Assembly: GCF_049331405.1 (NCBI RefSeq)
Contig: NZ_CP186275.1
Coordinates: forward strand, 248,001-312,000
Direction of reading: 5' to 3'
DNA: 64,000 nucleotides
From: PoT sp049331405
GTDB lineage: Bacteria; Planctomycetota; Planctomycetia; Isosphaerales; Isosphaeraceae
In this document: positions 1 to 10,900 of the stretch, one piece after another
Position numbering within the stretch: the stretch's first letter is position 1
Layout: each line of letters starts with the position of its first letter
Notes under the pieces: generated by a model
Database searches by the model: none
What the model was told of the DNA's origin: nothing
The model's input: only the letters and a program-made list of their open reading frames with translations
Program-made: the position numbers and the translations under genes

Positions 1-2220
1 TCCCCGGCCGTCGGCGCCACCGGCCTCTTTGAGGGGGGGACCGCCGCCGTCGAGGCGACGACCGGCGCCGATGGCATCGCCACCGCCCCGACGTTTACCG
101 GCAACGACGTCGCCGGCGGCTACGGGGTCTCGGCCGCCGCCGCGGGGGGCGATCCGTCCGTCACCTTCATCCTCTACAACGAGAAGTTCGCCCCGAGCTT
201 CAGCGGCCTCGAGTCGACATCCATTATCTATGGGGATGCCTCGATCACGCTGAGCGGGCACATCGACGCGGGCGATAATATCCCGGCCGGCGAGACCATC
301 ACCATCACGATCGGCGCTGTGGTCGCGCAGGCCACCATCGATGCGAACGGCGACTTCACCACCGTCTTCGACACGTCGACCATCCCCGCGTCGACCACGC
401 CTTACGTCATCGACTACGAGCTCGCCGAGAGCGCGAACTTCGCCGCCGCGAGCGACACGAGCACGAGCTTGGTCGTCGGGCGTAAGGCTTTGACCATCTC
501 CGGGGACACCGGGTACAAGACCTACGGCGACACGGTGACCTACGTCGGCGACGAATTCCTGGCGGTCGGCCTGATCAACCAGGACACCGTGACCGGGGTC
601 TCGCTCGTCAGCCAGGGCGCCGCCGCCGACGCGGACGTGATGCCCACGCCCTACGCCGTCATCCCCTCGGATGCGACGGGGACCGGCCTGAGCAACTACG
701 CGATCACTTACATCAACGGCATCCTCACCGTCCTGCCGAAGCACATCCAGGGGGCGTTCTCCGCGAGCGGCAAGACGTACGACGGCACCATGGCCACGTT
801 CGTCACCTCCCGATCGACCGTGGGGGACCTCGGCGGCGTGAGCCTCGTCGGCGGCATCGCGATGTTCGACGACCCCAACGCCGCCCCCGGCAAGACCGTG
901 AGGCTCGTCGGGGCGACGCTGGAAGGCCCGGGGGCCTTGAATTACGTCCTCGACTCCGTCATCCCCACGACGGCCAGCATCGATCCCGCGCCGACGGTGA
1001 CGACCCTCGTCACCTCGTCAAACCCGAGCACCTTCGGGCAATCGGTGACCTTCACCGCCACGATCAGCCTCGGCCTGACGGGCTCCGTATCGTTCTATGA
1101 TCGCGGCATCAAGCTTGGCGAGGTCCCGCTCACCGGGGAAACCGCCTCGTTCGTCACGGCCGCCCTGACGACCGCCGAGCACTCCATCAAGGCCGTCTAC
1201 AGCGGGGATGACAACCACGCATCGAGCACGAGCCTCCCCCTGACGCAGCTCGTCAACCAGGCCGCGACGACCACCACGCTGACCTCCTCGCCGAACCCCG
1301 GGATCTACCAGCAGACGGTCAACCTGACGGCCGCCGTGACCCCGGGGGCGACGGGGATCGTGAATTTCTACGACAACGGCGTGATCTTCGGCAACGCGGC
1401 GATCGTCGACGGCAAGGCCTCGATCGCCACGACCCTGGCCGTCGGCGGCCACCCCATCACCGCGACCTACACCGGCGACGCCAATTACCTCGACAGCACC
1501 AGCGCCGTCCTCGCCCAGTTCGTCATCCGGGCCGATTCCGTCACGACGCTGACCGCCTCGCCGAGCCCGAGCACCTACGGCCAGGCCCTGACCTTCACCG
1601 CCAGCGTCAACGCCGGGGCGACGGGTTCCGTCCTCTTCTTCGACGGGGGTTCCTTGCTCGGCCTGGCCACGATCGCCGGCTCGACCGCCGTATTCACGAC
1701 CTCGAGTGCCCTGGATGTCGGCTCCCACGACATCCGGGCGATCTACGTCGGCGACGGCAATTACTTCGCCAGCACGAGCCCCGCGTTCACCCAGGTCGTC
1801 GCCCCGGCCGACTCGGCGACGAGCCTGACCGCCTCGCTCTCCTCGATCGGCCGAGGCCGGGCCGTCCTGCTCACGGCCGACGTGACGCCCGGGGCCGAGG
1901 GCTCCGTGACGTTCTACGACGGCAACCGGGCCATCGGCACCGGCACGATCACCGGCTCGACCGCCACCCTGCTGACCCGGCGCCCCTTGCTCGCCGGCCG
2001 ACACGCCCTGACCGCCATCTTCGACGGCGGCTCCAACTACGCCGGCAGCGTCAGCAACACCGTCCGCTTCACCTCCGGTTCGAGGATCCCCAACGCCCCC
2101 ATCCCGACGACCCCGACGCCGGACCCGAGCCCCGTCCGCCCCGGGTTCGTCCCCCAACTGCAGCAACTCGCCGCCGAGGCGACTCCCCGGCCCTCCCGCT
2201 TCCGTTTCGGCCGTCGTTGA
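1..2220 (+). CDS. Secreted Ig-like repeat protein, 5' end outside window
   Basis: The frame is open from base 1, so the true start lies upstream; 739 codons are visible before TGA at 2218-2220. Reading order: an MBG-type domain with the YKTYGD motif (about residues 170-245), a YDG-type domain (KTYDGTMATF, about 255-330), then four bacterial Ig-like group 3 (Big_3_5-like) repeats of about 90 residues. Each repeat carries a variant of G-S/I-V-x-F-Y-D-x-G and ends with a Y-x-G-D-x-N-Y/H motif. A proline-rich tail and a basic RFRFGRR end follow. Such proteins are normally exported and act as surface or adhesion modules; no enzyme domain is visible. The internal GTG at 319 is not a real start because the sequence before it codes for the same kind of protein. 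Confidence 0.85.
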   Translation, partial: SPAVGATGLFEGGTAAVEATTGADGIATAPTFTGNDVAGGYGVSAAAAGGDPSVTFILYNEKFAPSFSGLESTSIIYGDASITLSGHIDAGDNIPAGETITITIGAVVAQATIDANGDFTTVFDTSTIPASTTPYVIDYELAESANFAAASDTSTSLVVGRKALTISGDTGYKTYGDTVTYVGDEFLAVGLINQDTVTGVSLVSQGAAADADVMPTPYAVIPSDATGTGLSNYAITYINGILTVLPKHIQGAFSASGKTYDGTMATFVTSRSTVGDLGGVSLVGGIAMFDDPNAAPGKTVRLVGATLEGPGALNYVLDSVIPTTASIDPAPTVTTLVTSSNPSTFGQSVTFTATISLGLTGSVSFYDRGIKLGEVPLTGETASFVTAALTTAEHSIKAVYSGDDNHASSTSLPLTQLVNQAATTTTLTSSPNPGIYQQTVNLTAAVTPGATGIVNFYDNGVIFGNAAIVDGKASIATTLAVGGHPITATYTGDANYLDSTSAVLAQFVIRADSVTTLTASPSPSTYGQALTFTASVNAGATGSVLFFDGGSLLGLATIAGSTAVFTTSSALDVGSHDIRAIYVGDGNYFASTSPAFTQVVAPADSATSLTASLSSIGRGRAVLLTADVTPGAEGSVTFYDGNRAIGTGTITGSTATLLTRRPLLAGRHALTAIFDGGSNYAGSVSNTVRFTSGSRIPNAPIPTTPTPDPSPVRPGFVPQLQQLAAEATPRPSRFRFGRR

Positions 2221-2272
2221 GCCATCGAGGCGGCGGCGAACCGCCTCCTGCCATGTTCATAACTTGACCCCG

Positions 2273-2306
2273 GGCCCGCGGCGTTATCATGCCCGCGGGC
2301 CTTTTT
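2273..2306 (+). terminator. Rho-independent terminator
   Basis: A 9-bp perfect GC stem (GGCCCGCGG / CCGCGGGCC) encloses an 11-base loop and is followed at once by TTTTT. It lies 53 bases after the Ig-repeat gene and in front of the convergent dehydratase gene. It is the only hairpin I saw in the window with a clear U-tract. Confidence 0.85.
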
Positions 2307-2406
2307 CTCATCCATCCAAGCCAGGCTCATCGGCGCCGTCGGACACGGGGCCTTCTCCGGCCGCGTCAGGGGTGGATGACACCTCGAGGACTGGACGACA
2401 GGGTAC

Positions 2407-3375
2407 TTACCCCGGCGGGAAGTTGGAGCGGAAGGTGCAGACGTCGGCGATGGAGACGTTGCCGCCGCAGAGGAGGAGGACGACCTGATCGCCGGGGCGG
2501 AAGACGCCGCGGGCTCGGTCGCGGTCGGCCGCGACGAGGCAGCAGGAGGCGGCGGGCTCGGTCAGGTACTTGGTGCGCTCGAGGAGGAAGATCAGGGCCT
2601 CCACCGTGGCGGCGTCGTCGACGACCTCGACGTCCCGGACGAGCTCACGGACGTTCGAGAGGGTGAAGTCGGAGACGGCGGGAGCCCCCAGGGTCCTGGC
2701 GATCGACGTGATCGCGGGTAGCTCGACGGGGCGGCCGGCGGCGAGGGCCTGGGCCATGGCGTCGGCCCCGCGCGTCTCGACGCCGATGATGGCCGTGCTC
2801 GGCTTGAGGGCCTTCATCGCCGAGGCGATCCCGGCGATCAGGCCGCCTCCTCCAATGCTGATGTAAGTATGCGTGACCCCGGGCAGGTCTTCCAGGATTT
2901 CCAGGCCGATCGTCCCCTGGCCGGCGGCCAGGATCGGGTCGTCGAAAGGGTGGACGAGGACCCGGCCGTCGTCGCGGAGCCGGTGGGCCTCGTCGAACGC
3001 CGCGCGGATGTTCGGGGTCAGGACGACCTGGGCGCCGTAGCCCCGGGTCGCGTCCAGGTAGTTCCTGGGCGTGGTCGCCGGCATGACGATCACCGCGTTG
3101 ACACCGAGCTCCCGGGCGGCATAAGCGACCGCCTGCGCGTGATTGCCGCCGCTGACGGCGACGACCCCGAGGGACCGCTCGGCCGGGGTCAGCGAGAGCA
3201 TCTTGTTGAAGGCGCCCCGGGCCTTGAACGAGCCGGTCTTCTGGAGGTTCTCCAGCTTGAGCCAGACGGGGACGCCGAGCCGTTCGCCCAGCGCCGCCGA
3301 CGAGACGAGCGGCGTGCGGTGGACGCGGCCCCGGAGCCGCTCCTGGGCCTGGCGGATGAGGTCGATTGGCAGCAT
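2407..3375 (-). CDS. PLP-dependent threonine/serine dehydratase
   Basis: A 322-aa fold-type II PLP enzyme of the threonine ammonia-lyase / serine racemase group, expected to deaminate L-threonine or L-serine to 2-oxoacids in the cytoplasm. Visible motifs are the PLP lysine region KTGSFKARGA, the substrate loop SGGNHAQ, the phosphate-binding glycine loop IGGGGLI and a C-terminal LCGGN. There is no C-terminal ACT domain, so this resembles the catabolic or short biosynthetic form rather than the allosteric full-length IlvA. The ATG at 3375 is chosen because the family begins near this point and GAGGGG lies just upstream; the frame runs open to 3534 but that extension is arginine-rich and unlike the family. 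The exact substrate cannot be told from sequence; threo-3-hydroxyaspartate dehydratase and serine racemase are alternatives. Confidence 0.9.
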   Translation of the reverse strand: MLPIDLIRQAQERLRGRVHRTPLVSSAALGERLGVPVWLKLENLQKTGSFKARGAFNKMLSLTPAERSLGVVAVSGGNHAQAVAYAARELGVNAVIVMPATTPRNYLDATRGYGAQVVLTPNIRAAFDEAHRLRDDGRVLVHPFDDPILAAGQGTIGLEILEDLPGVTHTYISIGGGGLIAGIASAMKALKPSTAIIGVETRGADAMAQALAAGRPVELPAITSIARTLGAPAVSDFTLSNVRELVRDVEVVDDAATVEALIFLLERTKYLTEPAASCCLVAADRDRARGVFRPGDQVVLLLCGGNVSIADVCTFRSNFPPG

Positions 3376-3535
3376 CGGGACGGCCCCCTCGAGGCGCTGG
3401 TGACTTCCTGGGGTCGAGCCCGGCGAACCCCGCCGGCACGGCCGTCCTCGCGACGACGCGGCCGAGACTCGGAACCCTTTTCGACGGGCCAGTGTAGTGA
3501 GCCGGCCGATCGGCCGCCAGCCTCGGGCCTTCAAC

Positions 3536-5329
3536 TCAACGGCCGGCGCGGACCCTCGCGGAGATGGCCTGCATCGCCTGGCGGGCGGCGACCTGCACGG
3601 AGAAGTCGGAGTCGGCCGGGAGCCGCTTCATCGCGTCGAGCGTCGCCTTGCCGCCGATCTCGCCGAGGACCTCCACCGCCGCCTTGCGACGCCTGGAGTC
3701 GCCATCGGTCAGCAGCTTGATGAGGGCCGGCTCGGCGGGCTCGCCGATGGCCTTCAGCGCCTTGGGGGCCTCGACCCAGTCCTCCTCGATCCTGGAGACG
3801 AGCGCGGGGATCGCCTTCGGCTCGCGGAGCAGACCGACCTGCACGATCGCCTCGTTGCCGACGACGTGGTTCGAGCCTTCCTTGATGGCCCCGATGATGG
3901 CCTTCACCGCCGCGGGGTCGCCCCAGGTGGCGAGGAGCCTGATGGCCTCGGCCCCGGTGAACGGGTTCGAGTCGGCGACGACGCCGGCGACCTCCTTGAT
4001 AGCCTCCGCCCGCTTCGCGTCGTCCTTCGGCGCGGCGGATCCGGCGAGATCCTTGAGGGCCTTACTGCGGGCGTTGGAATCGGTCGACTTGAGTTCGTAG
4101 ATGGCCCTGGTCGTGGCGTCGGCGTTGGCCGGGAGCGGCGGGCGCTCGGGGGCCTTCGGAGCGGGGGAGGGGGTCTTGTGCTGGGGCTTCTCGGCCTGGG
4201 CGAGCTCCTCGGGGTCGAGCTCGACGTTGGTGACGTGGATGCGGCGGCCCGAGACCTTCGCGTGGCCGAACTTGATCCGACCGGCGAATTCCTGCGGGTC
4301 AGCCACCGGCCAGAGCCGTCCGGAGAGTTTTCCCTTGCCTCCGAAGAACTGGGCGGCGGGGCCCTTGTCGACGATGCACTCGCGGAGCTTGTTGCCGACG
4401 ACCGTGAAGGAGCCGGGCTCGGTGACGCCGTCGACGAAGACCTCGACATAGGGCGGGGGGGCGGCCGTCAGGTCGTCGCCGCGGTCGGCCTTCATCTGGG
4501 TGACGAGCTGCTGGGTGCGGGCGATCATCTGGACGAAGTTGATTCCGATGCTGGGGATGGCCACGAGCCGGCTGGCCTGGTCGTTGAGCCGCTTGGCCGC
4601 GAGCTCGGCCTGGTTCCCCAGCTTGTCCTTGAGGGCCTTGTCCTCCCTCCTGGTCGGGCGGAATAATCCCCGGGCTCGGACGCCGACGTCGATGATCCGC
4701 ATGCCGGCTTCCTCGAGCCTGGGCTTGGCGGCGGCGGCCGATTGCGGGTCGTTGATCGTTCCCAGGATGTTCGCCATCTCGTTGAGGCCCGCCACCACGT
4801 CCCGCCCGACGGCCTCGTGCTGCGAGAGGTCCCGCATCGGGGCATTCGGGTTGTACGGCAGCAGGATCTCGGGCACGGGGGGAAGGGCGGGGTACTTCGC
4901 CACGTCCAGCGCGGCCGTCTCGGCGACCCTGGCTATGGGCTCCGACGCGGGGCCGCCTTCGGCTTCCTCCTCCGCCACGGGCCCGACCTGGGGCCCCTTG
5001 TTGCCCGGCAGGAGGAACACCAGCGAGACGACCAGCACCAGCAGCAGGCCGACCCCCGCGATGATCAGGATCGGCAGGTTCGACCCGCCCGAGGATGATG
5101 AGGATCGCGCCCGCGACGGGCCGGCCAGGGACGTCGGCGCGGGCGCCGAGCCCCCCTCGTCGTCCTCGTCATAGTCGTCGAGGAACGTCGGCTCGTTCGC
5201 CCGGGGAGCGGGCTTCGCGGGGATCAGCATGATGGTCCCGCAAGCCTTGCAACGCCCCTTCTTGCCGGCCAGCTTGTCGTCGACGTCGTACGACTTCCGG
5301 CAATTCGGGCACGCGAACGAGATGGCCAT
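3536..5329 (-). CDS. Zinc-ribbon, single-TM protein with C-terminal HEAT repeats
   Basis: A 597-aa protein. Residues 1-35 form a zinc ribbon of the MJ0042 style (C7-P-N-C10 ... C27-K-A-C30). An acidic/Ser-rich linker follows, then one transmembrane helix at about 84-109 (ending in FLLPG), a long extracytoplasmic region, and HEAT-like repeats from about 405 to the end (D-P-A-A-V-K-A-I, EPKAIPALVSRIEE, GEPAEPALIKLL). Zinc-ribbon plus TM plus variable domain is a common planctomycete architecture with no established function. The start is the ATG at 5329, which puts the ribbon at the extreme N-terminus as in relatives. It lies downstream of nothing co-directional and converges on no partner, so its role cannot be inferred from context. 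Confidence 0.85.
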   Translation of the reverse strand: MAISFACPNCRKSYDVDDKLAGKKGRCKACGTIMLIPAKPAPRANEPTFLDDYDEDDEGGSAPAPTSLAGPSRARSSSSSGGSNLPILIIAGVGLLLVLVVSLVFLLPGNKGPQVGPVAEEEAEGGPASEPIARVAETAALDVAKYPALPPVPEILLPYNPNAPMRDLSQHEAVGRDVVAGLNEMANILGTINDPQSAAAAKPRLEEAGMRIIDVGVRARGLFRPTRREDKALKDKLGNQAELAAKRLNDQASRLVAIPSIGINFVQMIARTQQLVTQMKADRGDDLTAAPPPYVEVFVDGVTEPGSFTVVGNKLRECIVDKGPAAQFFGGKGKLSGRLWPVADPQEFAGRIKFGHAKVSGRRIHVTNVELDPEELAQAEKPQHKTPSPAPKAPERPPLPANADATTRAIYELKSTDSNARSKALKDLAGSAAPKDDAKRAEAIKEVAGVVADSNPFTGAEAIRLLATWGDPAAVKAIIGAIKEGSNHVVGNEAIVQVGLLREPKAIPALVSRIEEDWVEAPKALKAIGEPAEPALIKLLTDGDSRRRKAAVEVLGEIGGKATLDAMKRLPADSDFSVQVAARQAMQAISARVRAGR

Positions 5330-5643
5330 CGTCGAGTCCGTCCGTGGGATCTTGGGGGGTCTTGGGGCTCCATGATACATCCGGCATGGATCCATGCAAC
5401 ATCACCAGCACTTCCACACGCGAGTCCTTAAAACGTAATGGTACGTTGGTTACCCACGATTTGACCGCTGCTCTGTCGCATGTCGAGTGTCTTGTCGAGT
5501 AAAACACCTCTTATGGCTGCCAACCCGCCGCCCAACTATTCACGACGAAAGGCTTGGGCCCGGGCGGCGGTTGGCCTCATCGCGTCGTGGCGAGACCAGG
5601 GGAGGCTTCGGGGTAAGAACCAGCCGGTGCGGGGCGGCTCGCG
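5330..5643. other. Intergenic stretch with a small palindrome and direct repeat
   Basis: No gene is seen here. A 6-bp palindrome AACGTA-ATGG-TACGTT sits at 5432-5447, and the octamer TGTCGAGT occurs twice 12 bases apart (5481-5488 and 5493-5500). Either could be an operator for the zinc-ribbon/HEAT gene, whose start is at 5329, but nothing in the sequence proves it. Confidence 0.3.
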
Positions 5644-7230
5644 TCAGCAGCGATCGCTGGGCTGGAAGCGCCAGTCATCCTCATATCCCGCCGGCTCGTG
5701 GATCGTGACCCGGCCTCCGAAGCGGGCCTTCAGGATGTCGACAGCCTCGGGCGAGATCTCCTCGTTGCCGAGGAGCCAGAGGGTCCAGAGTTGCGGGGCG
5801 AATGGGGCCTCGGCGAGGGATAAGGCACCGGCGTCTCCCAGGCCGCCCAGGCTCAGGACGAGCCGCCGCAGGCTCGTCTCTCCGCGGTAGGAGGCGAGGG
5901 CCTGCGCGCCGGCGTCGCCGATCTCGTACGAGGCGTGGAGGTCGAGGCTCTTGAGTCGCGGGAACCAGTGGGCGTCGAGGATCGCCCGGACGGAACGCTC
6001 CGTCAGGGCATGTCGATCGATGCCGAGCTCCTCGAGTCCGCCCCAGACCGGGGAGCGGCAGAAGCGCTCGATGCCGGCCTCCGTCACCCGCGTCTCGGAG
6101 AGGCTGAGCGCCTTCAAATTCGAGAGCGAGCGCGAGGCCCCGAGCATCCCGAGGTGCTCGTCGGTCAACCTGCTCAGGACGAACGTCAGGCTCTCCAGGC
6201 CCGCCAGGGCGGTCGAACGCATCAGGCGGCGGAACGCGATCGTGTCGATGCTGACATTCATGTGGAGCGACTTCATGCAGCCGAGAGAATCCGACGTCAT
6301 GAGTGCGTCGACCATCTCGGCCCCGACATGCCCCTCCATGCAAATGGACTCGACGTGCGCGAGCACGGGAGAACGCAGCAGGCGGACATACCCATCCGTG
6401 TCGACGTCGTCATTCAAGTAACAGATGAACTCGGTGAGCCCCAGGCGGGCGAGCGTCGGGGAGTCGGCTAGGGCCCGGATTCCGGCCTCGCCGAGGCCGC
6501 ACCTCGTGAGCTCCAGCCGCCTGAGGCTCTCGAGCCGGTCGCTGGAGGCGATGAGCCTGGCCCCCTCGTCGCCGACCGCCGTCCATTTCAGCCTGAGCAT
6601 CTCGAGCCGGTCACACCAGGGCGAGTCGAGGATCCGCTCGACGCTCCGAGGGCCGAGTCCCTCATGGTGTTCCAGGTCGAGGCCTTGGAGCGAGCGGAGT
6701 CGGTCGCTCGCGGCCAGCTCCGCGACGTCGTCATCGTCCAGGGGCTCGAAGGCGGATAACGACTCCGCTCGCCGCCCGTAGCCAAAGGCCCCAGGCCCGT
6801 ACAGCGTCAGTTCCTTGATGCGGTCGACCCAGGGGCTCGCCAGGAACTCGGCCACGCGCCCGTGAATCCCCCGGATCGCCAGCGACTGCACCGGGTATCG
6901 GCCGAAGATCTCGGCCCCATGCTCGAGGAAGGCGTCGAGGTCGAGCATCACCCAGTCGACGAGCCCGCGCTCGATACGCCTGCAGTCGACGACCCCCTTG
7001 AGGGGACCGAGCCACGAGCCCGCGTGGGCCTCCAGAAGGGCGTACCGACGATCCCAGGCCCCGAGGTTGTCGTCGCTCACCCAGGGCGTGTCGGACAGGC
7101 CGCAGTCGAGCCGGATGAACTCGCCGAGCGGGTCTTGCCGGGCCGACAGGGCATCCGCGTAGGCGAGGCGAGCCGCGAGGTCGCCGGGCCGTTCGAGCAC
7201 CGACTTCAGGGCGGGTTCGGCGTCGCTCAT
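5644..7230 (-). CDS. TIGR02996 domain protein with leucine-rich repeats
   Basis: A 528-aa protein. The N-terminal 50 residues match the Gemmata-type TIGR02996 domain (LKSVLERPGDLAARLAYADA and then P-L-GEFIRLDC). The rest is a ribonuclease-inhibitor-like series of leucine-rich repeats (for example SLRRLELTRCGLGEAGIRAL and LKALSLSETRVTEAGIERF). Proteins of this type are expanded in Gemmata and Isosphaera relatives and are thought to mediate protein interaction; the function is not established. The ATG at 7230 is preferred over the ATG at 7248 because GGAGAG lies 5 bases upstream of it. There is no signal peptide, so a cytoplasmic location is likely. Confidence 0.88.
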   Translation of the reverse strand: MSDAEPALKSVLERPGDLAARLAYADALSARQDPLGEFIRLDCGLSDTPWVSDDNLGAWDRRYALLEAHAGSWLGPLKGVVDCRRIERGLVDWVMLDLDAFLEHGAEIFGRYPVQSLAIRGIHGRVAEFLASPWVDRIKELTLYGPGAFGYGRRAESLSAFEPLDDDDVAELAASDRLRSLQGLDLEHHEGLGPRSVERILDSPWCDRLEMLRLKWTAVGDEGARLIASSDRLESLRRLELTRCGLGEAGIRALADSPTLARLGLTEFICYLNDDVDTDGYVRLLRSPVLAHVESICMEGHVGAEMVDALMTSDSLGCMKSLHMNVSIDTIAFRRLMRSTALAGLESLTFVLSRLTDEHLGMLGASRSLSNLKALSLSETRVTEAGIERFCRSPVWGGLEELGIDRHALTERSVRAILDAHWFPRLKSLDLHASYEIGDAGAQALASYRGETSLRRLVLSLGGLGDAGALSLAEAPFAPQLWTLWLLGNEEISPEAVDILKARFGGRVTIHEPAGYEDDWRFQPSDRC

Positions 7231-7563
7231 GAACTCTCCGAAGGCCATGTGAGGGCTAGGTCTCGTCCCATCATGTGCTCCATTCAAGGAAACGTGAAGG
7301 CCATCCGGGGCGAAGGGACTCGGCCCTTTTGTCGATACGACCCGATCTCGCCCGGCGCAACAGGATCTCGCGATCGGATCGGGAGAGGCCGAACGACCCA
7401 ATCAAGCGGCCCGCCCGCCCCCGGAATCCTTCGTGGATGAGCGATCCCTGAAAATCCCAAGTGTTATAGTCGTGCAAACTGCGATTCGATGACGACTCGC
7501 CAGGTGACGGTAGGGATCCCGTTCCACGGGCACTCGAATCTCCCCCCCTAAATAGGTTCCAAT
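7231..7563. other. Divergent intergenic region
   Basis: This stretch separates the TIGR02996/LRR gene (minus) from the FG-GAP gene (plus) and must hold both promoters. I could not find a convincing -35/-10 pair; a TTATAG-like element at about 7463 has no partner. No small gene is supported. Confidence 0.3.
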
Positions 7564-10500
7564 ATGTCGACCTCTCGCCGACGAATCGGCCTCTCAGCGC
7601 GGATTCGCCCGCAATCGTCCCGCAGGGAAGTCCCGACGACCGAGCCGCTCGAGACCCGACAACTCCTCGCGATCAACTTCCTCGCGGGGGGCGAGAACCA
7701 GACCGTCCTGCCGGATGCCGGGCAGGCCGGTCCGGGGCAAGTCCGCATCTTCGACGGCCGTTCCCTGCTGACGACGGCCGTCGACGGCTCGCCGATCGAC
7801 TTCAACAAGGACGGTCGGACGGATCAGGTCGCCCTCGGCGTGGAGTACCTCGGCACCAGCACCGCCGGGAAGGCTAGCTCCACGCCCGGCCAGGCGATGG
7901 CGACGCCGCTCGTGACCCTCTCCGACGGCAAGCTCCAGCCGGTCGCGCTCACCGGCAGCCCGGGCACTTTCGGCAGGGCCGCCACGGGCGCGGTGGTCGC
8001 GGACCTCGACGGGGACGGGACGCAGGACTTGCTCCTCTCCCGAGACGGCGGGGGCATGACGGCCTACCACGGCGTCGGCGACGGCTCGTTCACCCTCCTG
8101 TTCGACTCCTCGACGGCTCCCGAATTCAAGAGCCTCGGATTCGCCGGCGGGTTCGCGGCGGGCGACTTCAACGGCGACGGCCTGCTCGACGTCGTGGGGC
8201 GTTCGGCGGTCGGTGGGCAGGGGCTCGACGTGTATCGGGGCGTCGTCGGCGGCGTCCTCGGCGGCTTCCAGGCCACGCCTTACGCGAGCCTCGACACCGG
8301 GTTCTCCGGCCTCACGGACTCGTCGCTTGTCGTCGCGGACCTGAACCGGGACGGGCACCCCGACGTCGTGGCGACGACCGCAACGGGCATCGGCTTCTTC
8401 CTCAACGACGGCCACGGCGGATTCCCGACGACCCCGACCGCGACGCTGGCCTCGGCCGACGGGAATCCCGGCTACTCGATCCTCGCGGCCGACCTCAACA
8501 ACGACGGCAAGGTCGACCTCGTCAGCACCGTGGGATCCTCGGGCCTGGCGGGGACCTCGTCGCTCGTCCGGGGTCCGGTCAACGTCTATCTCAACACGAC
8601 GGCCACGGCCGGCGGTGCGCCGACGTTCAACGCGTCGAGCCTGGTTCCCGGCGGCTCGAGCTTCGTGCCGGGCTCCCTGGCGGTCGGCAACTTCGACCTC
8701 GACGGCCGGCTCGACCTGGCGATCGGCGACGCGGGCTCGCTCAAGCACTTCGCGGTCGCCCGGGGCTCCCGTCCGGGGTTTCGCGACGGCGACGGAGTTC
8801 GTCGGCGTCCGGGCTCCCGCGGGCTTCGCGAGCCCCATCGGCTCGGCGGGCCTGGCGGTGGGGGACTTCAACGGCGACAACATGCCCGACATCGCCCAGG
8901 GGGGCCGGCTGATCAACGCCCAGGGCGTGTTGGCCCCGGCCACGAGCTACGCGGTCGGCCTGAGCCTGAACACCACGTACCCGCCGCTCCAGGTGGAGAC
9001 ATCGACCTTCACGAAGCCCGTCGCGGGGGTCCCTTACCAGGCGTACCTGAGCGCCACCGGCGGCGCCGAGAGCGACATCCTCTCGGCGACCATCTCGCTC
9101 AGCCCGGACAGTCCCCCGCTGCCCGACGGCCTCAGAATCGACTACGGTCAGATCACCGGCACGGCGACGAAGCCCGGTACTTATCATTTCGTCCTGCGAT
9201 ATGAACAGGTTCTCGCGCCCAACTCCGTCCATCTGATCGGGGATACGCCCGTCACGCTCGAAGTCCTCCCGCCGCCCGACGAGACGTTCACGATCCTGCC
9301 GGCGACCCTCGAATCCGCCGAGCGATACACCCCATACCTCCAGTTGCTGACGCCGGTCGGCTCGACCGGGGACGTCTGGTACAGGCTCGCGAGCGGCGAA
9401 CTTCCCGAAGGTATCACGGTCTCGATCAACGGGCAGATCGGCGGGGTGCCGCAGGTCACCGGGACGTATCACTTCGTGATCGCGGCCCAGGATAGCCTCG
9501 GGCGCACGGCCTCGATCGCCTACACGCTCGACATCCCGCAGGTGCAGGCCGGGGACCTGACGATCACTCCGGATACGATCCAGTCAGCGCAGCAAGGGAG
9601 TGCCTACAGTCAGCAGTTCACCGCGAGCGGCGGCACCGGGGACATCACTTACGCCCTGACCGACGGTGCGCTTCCGACGGGGCTCACGCTGAGCGTGGCC
9701 GGGAAGATCGGCGGGACCCCGACCGCCTCGGGCTCCTTCCCGTTCTCGGTGACGGCCACGGATGCCGCAGGCGCCTTGACGACGAAGGCGTTCACCCTGG
9801 CCGTGCTCCCGGCCGACCCGGTCGGCTCGCTCACGCTCTCGCCGGCCGAGATCAACGCCGCGAGGCAAGGGGAGGCCTACAGCCAGAAGATCAAGGCGAC
9901 GGGGGGCACGGGTTCCGTCACCTTCGCCCTGACCACCGGGAAGCTGCCGGCGGGCCTGACGCTCTCCCAGAACGGCACGATCGCGGGCCTGCCGCTGGTC
10001 AGCGGGACGTTCCCGATCTCCCTGACCGCGAAGGACTCGACCGGAAAGACGGGGTCGATCGCGTACAGCCTCGTGGTCAAGACGGCCGAGCCGCTCTCGA
10101 TCGCGCCGACGACCCTGGACGCCGGCCAGGTCGGCGAGGATTACTCGCAGATCTTGTCGGTGAAGTCCGGGGCAGGGGCCCCGACGTTCGCCATCATCGC
10201 GGGGGCCTTGCCGGCGGGCCTGATCCTGACGCAGGACGGCGTGATCGTGGGCACGCCGACGATCGCCGGATCATTCGACTTCACCGTCGGCGTGAGCCGG
10301 GCCAACGGCTCGAGCGGCTCCCAGTTCTACACGCTGGACGTGCAGCCCGCGGCGGTGCCGATCGTCGTCCCTCCGTCGGTCATCGACCTGGCTCGCTACG
10401 GGTCCAACGGGGGCAAGTCATACCTGGTGGTCACGTACGACCGGGAGATGGATTCGACGTCGGCCGGCTGGACGGGCAACTACACCCTCCGCAACCTCGG

Positions 10501-10816
10501 CCGCGACGGCATCGCCGGGACGCGCGACGACCGGATCATCCCCCTCGTCACGGCGACCTATGCCTCTGCCAACCACTCCGTCACCCTGGCGCCTCGAGGC
10601 CGCCTGCAGCTCGGCAACCATCGATATCAGCTCGTGATCAGCTCCTCGGTCATGAGCGCCACGGGCGTCCGGCTCGACGGCAACGGCAGCGGGGTTCCCG
10701 GAACGAGCTACACCCGGACCTTCGGCGCCGAGATCCTCCGCGGCAAGACCCCGCCGACGATCACCCCCCCGGGCCGCACGCCGACGCCTCGCCGGCACCT
10801 CGGCCGAGGCCGTTGA
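7564..10816 (+). CDS. Secreted FG-GAP/VCBS and putative-Ig repeat protein, frameshifted
   Basis: Two overlapping frames together read as one protein of about 1,083 aa. The N-terminus carries a motif close to the planctomycete LEPR-XLL signature (EPLETRQLLAINFL). FG-GAP/VCBS units follow with calcium-binding-type DxDxDG motifs (DFNGDGLLDVV, DLNRDGHPDVV, DLNNDGKVDLV, NFDLDGRLDLAI). The first frame then loses sense near 8762-8778, and the frame one base further on resumes with the next unit (DFNGDNMPDIA). After that come four He_PIG-like putative Ig domains (AYSQQFTASGGTGDITYAL and similar) and a C-terminal domain with YDREMDS, typical of SbsA-like Ig folds. The break needs removal of one G from either GGGG run at 8762-8765 or 8775-8778. 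This could be real pseudogenisation or a sequence error. A cell-surface role is inferred. Confidence 0.8.
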
Positions 10817-10900
10817 TCGCGTCGGAGCTTCATCACGACTCACGCCGCGGCCCCAACATGCCGGGTCGGGGTCTTCGGCCTCTCTTTCGGCATGATCGGG

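Noticed and set aside
8762..8778. Programmed +1 or -1 frameshift in the FG-GAP gene
   Set aside because: There is no recognised slippery heptamer in the needed register and the product would be an ordinary surface protein. A G-run indel or decay is simpler.
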